64,000 nucleotides of DNA from Corydoras sp. C115 (lineage: Eukaryota > Chordata > Actinopteri > Siluriformes > Callichthyidae): the NCBI GenBank assembly GCA_019802505.1, contig JAFMOC010000449.1, forward strand, positions 161,001 to 225,000, in the 5' to 3' direction. The notes under the pieces are model-generated. The model searched no databases. It saw only the letters and a program-made list of their open reading frames with translations, and was not told the origin of the DNA. The position numbers and the translations under genes are program-made. This document shows positions 9,369 through 20,230 of the stretch, one piece after another (the first letter of the stretch is position 1; the number at the start of each line of letters is the position of its first letter).

Positions 9369-12300
9369 GCGTATTCCTGGCTTCAGAAAGAAATGGGGCC
9401 AGAAACCGATCCCGTCATCATTGTTCGTTTCATCGGTTCCACCAACTTCTCAACAGAACTCCGCAATCTCCTCCAAAGCATATGTGAGCAGATCGCCATC
9501 AACTACCGCTGTATGATCCATTATCTCCCGAACAAAGTCCAGGAGCTGAAGGAATTGCTGGGTAACCTTCTGGGGGAGTCATCCTTCCACCGTCCCCTGG
9601 TGATCATCCTGGACTCCTTGGAACAACTGTCTGATGGAGATGAGGCAAGGAAGTTGTGGTGGCTACCGGTCCACCTTCCTTGTAGCGTCCGTATTGTGGT
9701 ATCCACGTTGCCCAACAAACACGGAATACTCCAGAAGTTACGTTGCATGATCCATGATGACGACTGCTACGTGGAACTGCTGCAAAGGGAGCGAAAGGCA
9801 TGTAGCCAGACGCTGAAACAACAACTTCTTGGCGTCAAACGCAAAGTAACGTCGGGCCAACAAATCTACGTCAATGAAGCCTTAGCTAAATGTACGCTGC
9901 CCATGTTCGTCAACCTGATCTATCGCGAGGTGGTACACTGGCGATCGCACAAAGATGTCGATGAAAGTTCGCTTTGCTCCACGGTACACGAGAGTATCGA
10001 GCATCTTTTCATTTCCATTGAGAACAAGCTGGGCTCCCACTTCGTCTTCCGGGCACTTGGATATATAACAATGGCCCGGGTAGGATTGACCGAGGTGGAA
10101 CTGGAAGACATTTTGTCATTGGACAATAGCGTACTCGGAGACATCATGGTCAGCTCCAACCTTAAGAACCCACTGCGAATCCCTTACGATCTCATCGCCC
10201 AGCTAAGAGAAGAGCTGGAGGGTTACTTGGTAGAACGACAGGTTCACAACGTGACCCTGATGGTTTGGGCAAATCGCCACCTGCATCTCATCGCACAAAA
10301 ACTGTATCTCAGTAACGAAGAAGATGTCCATCAGATGCACAGCCTTTTGGCCGAGTACTTTCTCGGGATATGGGCAGGTGGAAGGAAGAAGATTTTTCAC
10401 TGCGACAACAACCACTTTGCCTCGATGAACATCTCCCAACACCGGAACCCCCACCACCAACAGAGTCTCCAAGGCCACGATAAAGCCTCCGCTGACAAGC
10501 ACTCCTATGATCGGCAGACCCCAGAACAGCCGTGGGTGTTCCAATGCAACCTCCTCGAGCCAGACATCTTCTTCGTCAATCACAGGAAAATGACCGAATT
10601 GTTGTTCCATTTGACAAGGAGTGGGCGGACCGATGACCTGATGCACGGGGTCGTCATGAACTTCAGTTGGCTCTACACCATGATAAAAATAGGACAGTTT
10701 GACAAGGCGCTGACGGACATCGATATGGCTTATAGCTACTCACAGGAAAAGGAACTCAAGTTCCTTGCTAGTACACTAAGAAGTATAAAAGTCAAGGTGA
10801 CCAAGAACCCCGCTTCACTATCGGCAGAGCTTCAACAGAGGCTTCTCCCTGTGGTTACATCCCTTCCCAAACTCCGACACCTATTATTAGAATGTGACAA
10901 GGATGGACCCAAATACTGTTCTATAGTTCCACTCCATTCCGCTATGGACGTCACATACAGTCCCGAGAGACTCCCACTGTGCTCCAGCTACATGCAGATC
11001 GTGGAGATCCTTCCCACATTGGCGTCTCACATTGTAATCGTGGCTCTCGAGGATGGGTCTGTAAGTACATGGGATGTGGAGAGCAAGCAATTGCTGAGAC
11101 AGATAGACACAGCAAGGTCAGTTGTCCTCGGCGTAAGGCTCACCACGGACGAAAAGTACCTGGTGGTCGCCACTACGAAAAACACCCTTCTCATTTATGA
11201 CAACCATAAATCCTGTTTATTGTCCGAGGTCGAAGTTAAAGGCTCCAAACTCTGTGGCATCACAGGAGGAGTGGCATTTATCAATGGCTTTACCCTGTCC
11301 AGTCACCACGCCTTGGCTTGGCTGGAGGCAAGTAAAGTCGTCAACGTCATCGACCTGCTGTATGGCTGGCCGCTATATCAGTTCCACTGCTGGTATGAGG
11401 TAACTTGTGTTGAATGCTCTCCAGATGGTATGTATGCATTCTGTGGACAGTACCTCAACACCACGACCATATTTCACCTAGGGAGTGGAGATAAGCTTGC
11501 CACCATGACGTCCGAGTTTTCGGGTGGATTTGTGAAATCCATCCTCGTTCTGGACACGATAAATCAAATGGTGATGATTGACAACGAAGGTAGTCTTTCC
11601 GTTTGGAACACCAAAGATATCACCAACCCAAGGCTTATGGAGGACTACGACTGCCGTGGAGACGACAGCGAGGTTGTGGGGATAGAATTATCGGAGGACC
11701 AGAGGTCCATACTTATTTGCAAAGCTAGGAGCATCGAGGTGCTCGATACCAAGCTTTGGAAAATGGTGGAGAAGTTTAAGGCCAAACGGAGCGAGAGATT
11801 CGTGGCTGCCGTGCTGTCCAAAAATGGACAAAGTATTGTGGCGTCCATGGAGAACACCTCATCCATATTTGTCTGGAGAAGGGACAGCGGGCAATGCATG
11901 GCCAGCTTAATCGAGATATCGGGAGCCATTGTGAAGTTGATCAAGTCAACGCATCATAATCTGCTTCTGTCCGTAGCCAGCAGTGGAGTCCTTTCCGTCT
12001 GGGACATCGACATCATAACGGCGATGTCCAACATTGACAAAACAGGCAAGCATATCCAAATTGCCCAGCTCTCAGGCAGAGAGGACTTTGTCTACACGAT
12101 GGACGGCTCGGAAGCCATTCATAAGTGGAACTTTGGCACCGGTTTCATCGAGATGGTTTTTAAACACGAAGGTCTAGTGGAAAACTGTGTCCTCACCACG
12201 TCTGGGGACCTGATGGTGACGTCGGATGATAAATGTAGCCAATATATATGGCAGACCAACACCGGGGAGAATATTTTCCGGATCAACGGGCAAAAGATAG

Positions 12301-13274
12301 CCCAGCTTCTCCTGACCCACAATGACCAGTTTGTGGTTTCGCTCTGTGAACAGAACGCTTCTCGCGTCTGGAGACTCGCAACGGGACACAAAGTGTGCAA
12401 CATCCTGGTTACTCTGCAGCATGCTCTCATCACCACGGCCAACACTTTCCTGGTCGGAACTACTAAGAACAAGTTGTTAGCCGTGAGCCTGTGGTCAGGC
12501 AGCGTATCCAAGAAGTTTGTCTGCGATGACGGGATCACGATCACCACTTTCAAACTTATTCCCGACAGTCCCGACTACGTGGTCTTCATCACCTCGACGG
12601 AGACCGTTTTCATATGGAGCGTGGCGGACGAATCCGTCTGCAGGCGGGTACAGCTGCCCAGCAACTTCTTGAAGAATTTGGAAGACTTCCAGATCTCGCC
12701 GAACGGCAAGCTGGGGATCGTCTCGAAAGGAGACGAGAACATCAACGTTCTCGATCTGCACAGCGGCAAACTCCGCCTGGTCAGTGCGGCGGGCATTATA
12801 TGGCGGCAGAAGTTGTCTCGGGACGGCCGTTACTTGGTGTACATCTGTTTCCGGAACTGTGACGAGGACGACGACGCCGGGGTGGTTTCCAGTTTGATCG
12901 TCATGCGACTCGCCGACGGAAAGAGCATCGGCACGTGTTCTCTTTACAAGACGCCGACCTACCTGTGCCTGTCCCAGCGAGCACTCAACATCATAATCGG
13001 CTTCGAGGACGGAAGCATCGGCACCTACACCGTTGTGGACCGCGTGGACGCCGCTCTGAAAATCAAGATCGCCACGTCCAACAGTCGCCAAATCGTCAAC
13101 AATGCCTCCCAGAAGGTACGACCCAAGTGCAGCACCAATGCCTTCAAGTCCATCGCTGATTGCGTGTGGAGAGAGTCCACCGAAGTGTTTTCCAGGGATA
13201 GTCCCATTAACGTCTCCGATAGTGGGGAACCGGAGACGACCACACCCACAAAAAAGAGCGAATTAGTGCAATGA
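9369..13274 (+). CDS. nwd2: nwd2 last coding exon: rest of NACHT, winged-helix region and WD repeats
   Basis: A single 3906-nt exon starts after TCTTCCAG in phase 0 and ends at TGA 13272-13274, encoding 1301 residues. The NACHT domain continues with Walker B PLVIILDSLEQL near 9594-9629 and a sensor-like VRIVVSTLPNKHG. A helical region follows with CTLPMFVNLIYREV, LEDILSLDNSV, QPWVFQCNLLEPDIFFVNHRKM and LPKLRHLLLECDKDGPKYCS. From about 11020 to 13050 a long WD-repeat (beta-propeller) region runs, with SVSTWDVES, LSVWNTKDI, SSIFVWRRDSGQC, LSVWDIDII and INVLDLHSGKL. The frame is uninterrupted, so the gene looks functional. The C terminus (ETTTPTKKSELVQ) is, from memory, about 20 residues shorter than the human protein. 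Visible protein: 1616 residues; human NWD2 is about 1740. Antisense open frames here are shadows. Confidence 0.97.
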   Translation, partial: AYSWLQKEMGPETDPVIIVRFIGSTNFSTELRNLLQSICEQIAINYRCMIHYLPNKVQELKELLGNLLGESSFHRPLVIILDSLEQLSDGDEARKLWWLPVHLPCSVRIVVSTLPNKHGILQKLRCMIHDDDCYVELLQRERKACSQTLKQQLLGVKRKVTSGQQIYVNEALAKCTLPMFVNLIYREVVHWRSHKDVDESSLCSTVHESIEHLFISIENKLGSHFVFRALGYITMARVGLTEVELEDILSLDNSVLGDIMVSSNLKNPLRIPYDLIAQLREELEGYLVERQVHNVTLMVWANRHLHLIAQKLYLSNEEDVHQMHSLLAEYFLGIWAGGRKKIFHCDNNHFASMNISQHRNPHHQQSLQGHDKASADKHSYDRQTPEQPWVFQCNLLEPDIFFVNHRKMTELLFHLTRSGRTDDLMHGVVMNFSWLYTMIKIGQFDKALTDIDMAYSYSQEKELKFLASTLRSIKVKVTKNPASLSAELQQRLLPVVTSLPKLRHLLLECDKDGPKYCSIVPLHSAMDVTYSPERLPLCSSYMQIVEILPTLASHIVIVALEDGSVSTWDVESKQLLRQIDTARSVVLGVRLTTDEKYLVVATTKNTLLIYDNHKSCLLSEVEVKGSKLCGITGGVAFINGFTLSSHHALAWLEASKVVNVIDLLYGWPLYQFHCWYEVTCVECSPDGMYAFCGQYLNTTTIFHLGSGDKLATMTSEFSGGFVKSILVLDTINQMVMIDNEGSLSVWNTKDITNPRLMEDYDCRGDDSEVVGIELSEDQRSILICKARSIEVLDTKLWKMVEKFKAKRSERFVAAVLSKNGQSIVASMENTSSIFVWRRDSGQCMASLIEISGAIVKLIKSTHHNLLLSVASSGVLSVWDIDIITAMSNIDKTGKHIQIAQLSGREDFVYTMDGSEAIHKWNFGTGFIEMVFKHEGLVENCVLTTSGDLMVTSDDKCSQYIWQTNTGENIFRINGQKIAQLLLTHNDQFVVSLCEQNASRVWRLATGHKVCNILVTLQHALITTANTFLVGTTKNKLLAVSLWSGSVSKKFVCDDGITITTFKLIPDSPDYVVFITSTETVFIWSVADESVCRRVQLPSNFLKNLEDFQISPNGKLGIVSKGDENINVLDLHSGKLRLVSAAGIIWRQKLSRDGRYLVYICFRNCDEDDDAGVVSSLIVMRLADGKSIGTCSLYKTPTYLCLSQRALNIIIGFEDGSIGTYTVVDRVDAALKIKIATSNSRQIVNNASQKVRPKCSTNAFKSIADCVWRESTEVFSRDSPINVSDSGEPETTTPTKKSELVQ

Positions 13275-13510
13275 GAGAGACGGTTTCTTCTTTTTTAAGC
13301 TGTATAGTTTAAGGGGACCAGGTTTGGATGCAGTCAATTCATGTTTACAGCAACCTTGTAACTCAGTTGCACAAACTAGTCCTCTGGGGATAACAGTTGT
13401 AACAATTGTTAATGGTCAGTTACTTTTTCGCTGCAGTAATATCGTCAGGTCACTTGCATTTATTTATTTATTTATTTATTTCATCCCTTGGTTACTTGGT
13501 TATTAGAAAC

Positions 13511-14828
13511 TAGGGCTGCAACTAACGATTATTATTATGATAATCGATTTGATAATCGATTAATCGGTCGATTATTTTTTCAATTAATGGATGAATCGGA
13601 TATTACATTTTTTTTCCATGTCTTTATTAAACAGGTCAATAAATGTCTGGTTATATTTACAGTTAAATTTTAAGGCATCTAAGTCGTCCAAAGAGCGTTT
13701 AAACACAAATCACACACACACTGACACAATATGTATCATTGTGTGTAAAAAAAATATTAAATTACACTAATTTGAGTAGCTCTAATATATTACCTCATCC
13801 CCGTCCAAATGCAATTCATCCTCCCTCACTCCCTTAGAGGGCAGTGTCTTCACTCATACATCAGAAAATTCAACCGTGAAGCTTGATCGTTAATTAGCAC
13901 CATTGTGTACAAGTTGTATGTATTTATAAAGCACATTTAAACACTGCTTGAGCTAATTAAGTGAGTACCACACGTTCTCCATCACTGTCATTATCCAGAA
14001 CAACCAAAAACAGCATGAAGCTTATGCCGGTTCTCATAGTGTGAGTGCACCGTTACATTGATTCACTTCAGAACTAAAGAAACTCGGGATGTTGTAGTGA
14101 TTTACTCTGCTGTTTAGCTTCATCAGTGACTCCAACATGTTTAGTTTCAGGTGGTGTATCATCACCGTGGTGCTCCATGCAGATCAAATAATTTTCGCAG
14201 AGCTTGCATGTTCCACGTTCTTTAGTTGTGTGAAGCGTTAAGGATTTGTAGATTAAACTTGATTCACAGATTGGGTGTTACGGTGGCTTAGTGGTTAGCA
14301 TGTTCTCCTCTCAGTGCTAGGGATTCCCGGTTGGAATCCCAGTCTGGGTGGAGTTTCCATGTTCTCCCCGTATCCGCGTGGGTTTCCTCCGGGTTCTCCG
14401 GTTTCCTCCCACAGTCCAAAAATATGGATCAAGGTCAATTGAGTTCTCCAAATAGCCCCATATAGAGTGTGTCTGTATGAGTGAGTGTGTGCACAGCAAT
14501 AGATTGGCGTCCTGTCCTGGGTGTATCTGCCCAGCACCCGAAACGTTCTCCCCTGGATGGGCATGGGGAACCCCCGCAACCCTAAATAGAGGATTAAGCG
14601 GAAGATAATGGATGGATGGATGGATGATTCACAGATTCCACCGCCGCCTCATTCTGCTTAACCCGCTCTTATTATTATTCTTTCAGCGTTGATGAAGCGC
14701 TTCAGGTGACTTAAGCGGTTACGACAACGCGAGTAACGTGGAAATCGTGCGACACGACAAATCGATAATGAAATTCGTCGTCGACACTTTTCATCATCGA
14801 TTATTAGCGATTCGTTGTTGCAGCCCTA
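13511..14828. mobile_element. hAT-like non-autonomous DNA transposon
   Basis: The left end TAGGGCTGCAAC (13511-13522) is mirrored by GTTGCAGCCCTA (14817-14828), and subterminal ATCGATTAATCG-type motifs occur near both ends. The flanks TTAGAAAC and TTGGAAAT agree at 6 of 8 positions, fitting a decayed 8-bp hAT target duplication. There is no transposase frame. A V-SINE of about 355 bp is inserted inside, so the element itself is about 0.96 kb. Confidence 0.8.
14272..14626 (+). mobile_element. V-SINE copy nested in the hAT-like element
   Basis: Full-length copy with A box TGGCTTAGTGG at 14284-14294, a damaged B box (GGTTGGAATCC), complete core and tail ending in four GGAT repeats. It is younger than the hAT-like element it interrupts. 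Confidence 0.92.
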
Positions 14829-15308
14829 TTGGAAATGACATTTTGTTCGACCGTATTATTTTCCTCATGCATCTATTGTATTTCTTTATTTCAGTGAGTT
14901 ATAAGTCCAATGTATTAACATGTGTATTTATCGTTTTACAAAAACCAACTCATAACATTTCTTTCCCAAGAAAACTACCAATGCCATAAAACACGTTGGA
15001 ATCTTAAAAAAAAAAATGCCTTTTTCATTTTTATCTCCTGTCCTTTGAAACAGAACTGAAGCTTGTGTACATGTGTATATATCAAATTTTGGCTGCTGCA
15101 ATTTGTGCAACTTCTTAACAATGTTACGTTGTGCTTAATGCAATCAAAGATAGTGCCTGGATTTTATGACCGTTTCTTATATTGAAATGAATTAATCTTT
15201 AAAAGATGCAGGGACTTTCTAAACCAAGACTACCGACACGTCCATTAACACAAAAATGGCTACGACGAACACACGACGATTCATTTACAACTGCTCGTCC
15301 GTCATCAC

Positions 15309-15334
15309 AAGAGGAAAAAAAAAAAAAAAAAAAA
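15309..15334. repeat. poly(A) run
   Basis: About 20 A residues between GAGG and GAGG in the presumed nwd2 3' UTR. Confidence 0.75.
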
Positions 15335-15624
15335 GAGGTCGCTACGGCTATTCCCTTTGTATTCAATTAAAAAGAAGCGTGAAATGAAAAATCGTCAGTG
15401 TTGAAAGTGGTACATATTCGTAGATGGACTTCATTGCTGTGTATTGATCACGTGAGCATTGTGTGTAGCATCTCACAGAGAGAACCATTTCCCTGAAAAG
15501 TGCTTTTCTAAGTTAAACCTAGTTCTGTTATTCTTGCTGTTCTTCATGTCCCTAGTTAGTTACCGTGGGAATGTGTTTTAGGTCAAAAGAATGCTTTCTT
15601 GTATTATGTAGTAGTAGAAGGTTT

Positions 15625-15955
15625 AGATATAACGTCTAGAGATTCGATATGGGGTTTTTATAAACCCAATTTACGTTTGCGAAGGTTGGCTAGATATGAT
15701 GATGGGGGGGGGGGGATTCGATATTGTTTTTTAAGGGATAAACCCAATTTACGTTCATTTACGAAGGTTGGCTACATATAACATCTAAATGATGATGGGC
15801 GAGGGGGGTTCGATATGGGTTTTTAAGGGATAAACCCAATTTACGTTCATTTACGAAGCTTGGCTAGATATAACGTCTAGATGATGATGGGGGGGGCGAT
15901 TCGATAATGTTTTTTAAGGGATAAACCCAATTTACGTTCGTTTACGAAGGTTGGC
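15625..15955 (+). repeat. G-run minisatellite, about 4 units
   Basis: Units contain GATGATGG plus a G-run, TTCGATAT, GGGATAAACCCAATTTACG and ACGAAGGTTGGC. Spacing between units is about 75, 92 and 91 bp. The G-run length varies between units. Confidence 0.85.
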
Positions 15956-16808
15956 GTAGCTAGTCCGAACAATGGCGAAAATATTTATCTACTCGATGTT
16001 TGCAGAGGTTAATTTTGCGTTCAGTTAGAACCTCATTTCGGCACGCTTAACAAACCGATTAGCTTCACCCCATTAACCTCCTCCATATCTCCAAGGGCTA
16101 TTCCGACAAATTGTATGTTTACCTCTTGAACTGTTGAGAACGAAGCCCAGTTACAAGTATTAACCCGTAGCATGGTTCAGGGTTGACCAACTTCACCACT
16201 CAAAGTGCAACTGAATAAAAAAAGAACGACGTATTCTCCATAGTTTGCCAAAGTTTTTGTTTTTTTTGTTTTGTTTTTTTTGTATAAAGGATTGCTTTCT
16301 AAAGAAAAAAAAACGGTTATGTATTAAACAAAATCTACTATCCCCGTAAAATACTACTGTACCACCCAGTGTGACTTAAGCGAACGGAACGAAAAGAAAT
16401 GTATTAGCTTTTTTTAAGAGTCATAATAAATTATTATAGTATTTAAAAGCCAGTTTTAGAGTAACACTGAATGTGCCACTATAAGTGCAGACCATGGATC
16501 GTTGTGTCATGTGACTTCAATGACTTCATTCTATTTGCAGGATAGTCGGCATACTGGCGACGAATGTGTTTATTGTATTATTTGTATAGTCAGGACTAAA
16601 ATCCCTGTTTAGAGATTTCTATATTTTCATAAATGTTGTATTTAAATTTTGTTAAAAGTTGTTTAAAAAAAAAAATCTAATTGTATGTCTGAAGCAATAT
16701 GAACTAGTGTGTATGCATTGTTTGTATGAAACTTTTACTGTAATAAAATAGTTTTGCCTCTTTCGTCTCATAAATTTTGATTTTATTTAAGAACTGAGCC
16801 GGTTTAAA

Positions 16809-17083
16809 GGGCGGCACGGTGGCTTAGTGGTTAGCATGTTCGCCTCTCAGCGCTGGGGAGCCCAGGTTTCCTCCTACAGCCCAAAAAAACATGGATTCAA
16901 GGTAAAGTAAAGGCTCTAAATTGCCCCATATAGGATGTGTTTGTGTCTGTGTGAGTAAGTGTGTTCCCACCGTTGAATTGGCGCCCTGTCCTGGGTGTAT
17001 CTGCGCAGTGCCCGAAATGTCCTCCACTGGATGGGCATGGGGAACGCCCCACAGCGACCCTAGTAGAGGATTAGCTAAAAGAT
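16809..17083 (+). mobile_element. V-SINE copy, core deleted
   Basis: The intact head GGCGGCACGGTGGCTTAGTGG jumps from GCGCTGGGGAGCC to TTTCCTCCTACAG, losing the B box and core start. The tail is degraded. It begins just after the likely nwd2 polyadenylation site. Confidence 0.85.
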
Positions 17084-17183
17084 TCACCGTGTTAAAAGGC
17101 ACAGCATGGTACCATAAATGGTTAAATGCAAACTTGCACAATGGCACTGGTGTATACAGAATATATATATATTTTTTTTTATA

Positions 17184-17509
17184 GGGCGGCACGGTGGCTT
17201 AGTGGTTCTCCTCTCAGTGGTAGGGATTCCCCATCTGGGTGGAGTTTCCATGTTCTCCCCGTGTCCGCGTGGGATTCCTCTGGGTCCTCTGGTTTCCTCC
17301 CACAGTCCAATAACATGGATCAAGTCAAATGAGTTCTCCAAATTGCCCCATATAGAGTGTGTTTGTGTGAGTGAGTGTGTGTCCAGTGATAGATTGGCAC
17401 CCTGTCCTGGGTGTATCTGCCCAGCGCCTGAGACGGTCTACCCTGGATGGGCATGGGGAACCCCCCTGCGACCCTAGTAGAGGATAAAGCAGAAGATAAT
17501 GGATGGATT
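17184..17509 (+). mobile_element. V-SINE copy, head shortened
   Basis: The head GGCGGCACGGTGGCTTAGTGG is followed by a short deletion that removes most of the B box; core and tail are complete to GGATGGATT. Confidence 0.88.
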
Positions 17510-18324
17510 ATATATATATACATACACCTATTTACCTATTTAAAATATTCCCAATCCCAAAACAAGGTAATATATGCTGTATGTACATATTCTGTCATGC
17601 AACCGTTAAAAAATTGGGTGGGGGTGTTCTGCAGATAGTTCTGTAATTGGATTCTCTGATGAGACTGGATGAAACTGCAGGCACATTCAGTTATAATAAG
17701 TACATTGTTATTGTTGATGCAAAAAGTGATCCTTCAAAGTATTAGATCAGGGAACTTATTATCATTCTGACCCTGTTTCTCCATTTCTCATTGCATTGTG
17801 GGGATATGTTTATTATACATTCAAGCTGTAACCCAAAAAAGTCATTATTTCAAGGGGCTTTAAAGAAGAGATGTTCACAAGTTGCAAAATACATGATAAG
17901 TCACGAGTCCTTAGGCCAAAGTCCAAGTCAAGTCACGAGTCTTTAGATTGAAGTCCAAGTCAAGGGATCAGTCTTTTGTTTTTGTTGTTATTTTTTTACT
18001 TCAACTCTTCTTTTCTTTGTTTTAAAGCATTATTTGACAACAAACATATAACATTTTTGTTCTTGATCTCTTTTAAACATTTTGAGATATAGAGCAAATA
18101 ATAAGTGATGTTGTTTTCATTTTATACAGTAAATAAAAACAGTTTAGGGATAAGTTAATGACAGCAGATGAAAATAATTGGAAATAATTCACGGGACAAG
18201 ACTTTAGACTGAAAGCCAAGTAAAGGGACGAGTCTATTGTTGTTGTTTTTTTTTTTACTTCAATGCTTCTTTTCTTTGTTTTAACTCATTATATGAATAC
18301 AAAAATATAACATTTATAACATAT

Positions 18325-18351
18325 AACACACATATACACACACACACACAT

Positions 18352-18429
<78 letters not shown>

Positions 18430-18437
18430 CCCCCCCC
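18325..18437. repeat. AC, AT and poly(T) compound microsatellite
   Basis: CACACA, then about 22 AT units, then about 29 T and 9 C, directly before the tail of a V-SINE. Confidence 0.9.
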
Positions 18438-18438
18438 C

Positions 18439-18789
18439 ATTCATTCATTCATCATCTTCCGCTTTATCCTATATTGGGGTCGCGGGGGGGGTTCCCCATG
18501 CCCATCCAGGGGAGAACGTTTCGGGCGCTGGGCAGATACACCTAGGACAGGACACCAATCTATCACTGGGCACACACTCAATCATACAGACACGCACACT
18601 CTATATGGGGCAATTTGAAGAACTCAATTGACTTGATCCATGTTTTTGGACTGTGGGAGGTAACTGGAGAACCCGGAGGAAGCCCACACAGACACGGGGA
18701 GAACATGGAAATCCACCCAGATGGGGATTCGAACCGGAAATCCCTAGCGCTGAGAGGCGAACGTGCTAACCACTAAGCCACCGTGCCGC

Positions 18790-18791
<2 letters not shown>
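18439..18791 (-). mobile_element. V-SINE copy, full length
   Basis: Complete reversed element ending in the head GCTAACCACTAAGCCACCGTGCCGCCC, with compound microsatellites on both sides. Confidence 0.93.
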
Positions 18792-18828
<37 letters not shown>

Positions 18829-18841
18829 CACACATACATAC

Positions 18842-18888
<47 letters not shown>

Positions 18889-18918
18889 TAGATACACACA
18901 CACACACACATACATACG

Positions 18919-19013
<95 letters not shown>
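18792..19013. repeat. compound AT/AC/GA microsatellite
   Basis: Alternating blocks of AT, ACAC and CATA, ending in about 24 GA units, immediately beyond the head of the adjacent SINE. Confidence 0.92.
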
Positions 19014-19014
<1 letters not shown>

Positions 19015-19764
19015 TTGAGATATATTGAGATATATATTGAGTTATAGAGCAAACTTTATAAAATAAATAAAACAGTTTCAATAACAGCAGATGGAAATAA
19101 TTGTATTTATATATTATCAGTATTAAAGGGTAAGTGGCAGGTGAATTAAACCAACCTTTCCTGTGTTTTCAGATGCGTTATGAAGTTCCAGTGTTTCATT
19201 TCTTTTTTCTTTCTGTTTTAAAACAGATTTCAAACTCTTTTTTGAAGCTTTATATTCAGCGTTGCAGCTGCAGCCACGTCGCCAGCGTTTGTTTACCTCT
19301 GATGCTGCGCTCCTACGACCGAATAAAGGACGCAAAATAGCAACATATACGCACAAAAGTCTATTCTTTCTACAACTTTTGCACACTGTGCCTTAATAAA
19401 GAACCGACTCTTAATGTTCACGAGTTAATTCAGACGCGTTTGAGTAGAAAGTCATTAGGGACGTGTTTCAAATCAAGTCCTAGGCGACTTAATTTATTCT
19501 AAGTGCCCAAATCTAGTATCAAACTCTAGTATAAAGACACAATTAATGTGAATTTTGCTAAGCTGATTTTGTCTGTGGTGTTAATCAGGTAAACATAAAT
19601 GTGCGTCACATAAACCAATAGAGCACACAATTCATTTTATAAAATTATAAATTTATTTTCTTGGTGAACAATCAACATCATAAAAAGCATAAATACATCA
19701 GCTGCTGCAGTCAATATTTCATAAATATATTAATTTATATATATTTCATATTTATATTATGAAT

Positions 19765-19768
<4 letters not shown>

Positions 19769-19846
<78 letters not shown>
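19769..19846. repeat. (AT)n microsatellite
   Basis: About 38 uninterrupted AT units. Confidence 0.95.
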
Positions 19847-19849
<3 letters not shown>

Positions 19850-19919
19850 TGTTTTATATATATATAGACTGTGTTTATGACCGTAAACAGTGACCCTAAA
19901 CTTTTGAACAGGAGTGTAT

Positions 19920-20230
19920 ATTCATTCATTCATTATCTTACACTTTTATCCTCTATTAGGGTCGCGGTGGGGTTCCCCATGCCCATCCAGGGGAGAACGT
20001 CTCGGGTGCTGGGCAGATACACCCAGGACAGGGTGCCAATCCATCGCTGGGCACACACTCACTCACACAAACACACTCTATATGGGGCAATTTGGAGAGC
20101 TCAGTTGACTTGATCCATATTTTTGGACTGTGGGAGGAAACCGGAGAACCCGGAGGAAACCCACGCGGACACGGGGAGAACATGGAAACTCCACCCAGAT
20201 GGGGATTCGAACCGGGAATCCCTAGCGCTG
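19920..20230 (-). mobile_element. V-SINE copy, head truncated
   Basis: The reversed copy stops at CCTAGCGCTG without the tRNA-like head. It sits at the left end of a local tandem repeat. Confidence 0.88.

Larger units (their letters stand above)
13275..16765 (+). other. nwd2: probable nwd2 3' UTR with two polyadenylation candidates
   Basis: After the stop there is no further coding sequence. AATAAA occurs at 13638-13643 and 16742-16747. The later site is followed by GTTTTGCCTCTTTCGTCTC and ends a long AT-rich low-repeat stretch, so a 3' UTR of about 3.4 kb is plausible. It would include a hAT-like element with a nested SINE and a G-run minisatellite. Which signal is used cannot be told from sequence. 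Confidence 0.5.
17868..19530. mobile_element. diverged DNA-transposon-like repeat, part duplicated, with nested insertions
   Basis: GTCCAAGTCAAGTC/CACGAGTC motifs (17910-17965, 18190-18235) and paired blocks repeat. CTTCTTTTCTTTGTTTTAA is near 18006 and 18266. AACAGTTT followed by ACAGCAGATG and AAATAATTG is near 18139-18180 and 19071-19105. The second copy is split by AC/AT repeats, a V-SINE and more microsatellite. The motifs resemble fish non-autonomous DNA elements; family and ends are not certain. Confidence 0.45.

Noticed and set aside
12495..13091. 198-codon antisense frame inside nwd2
   Set aside because: Shadow frame opposite the well-supported WD-repeat coding sequence.
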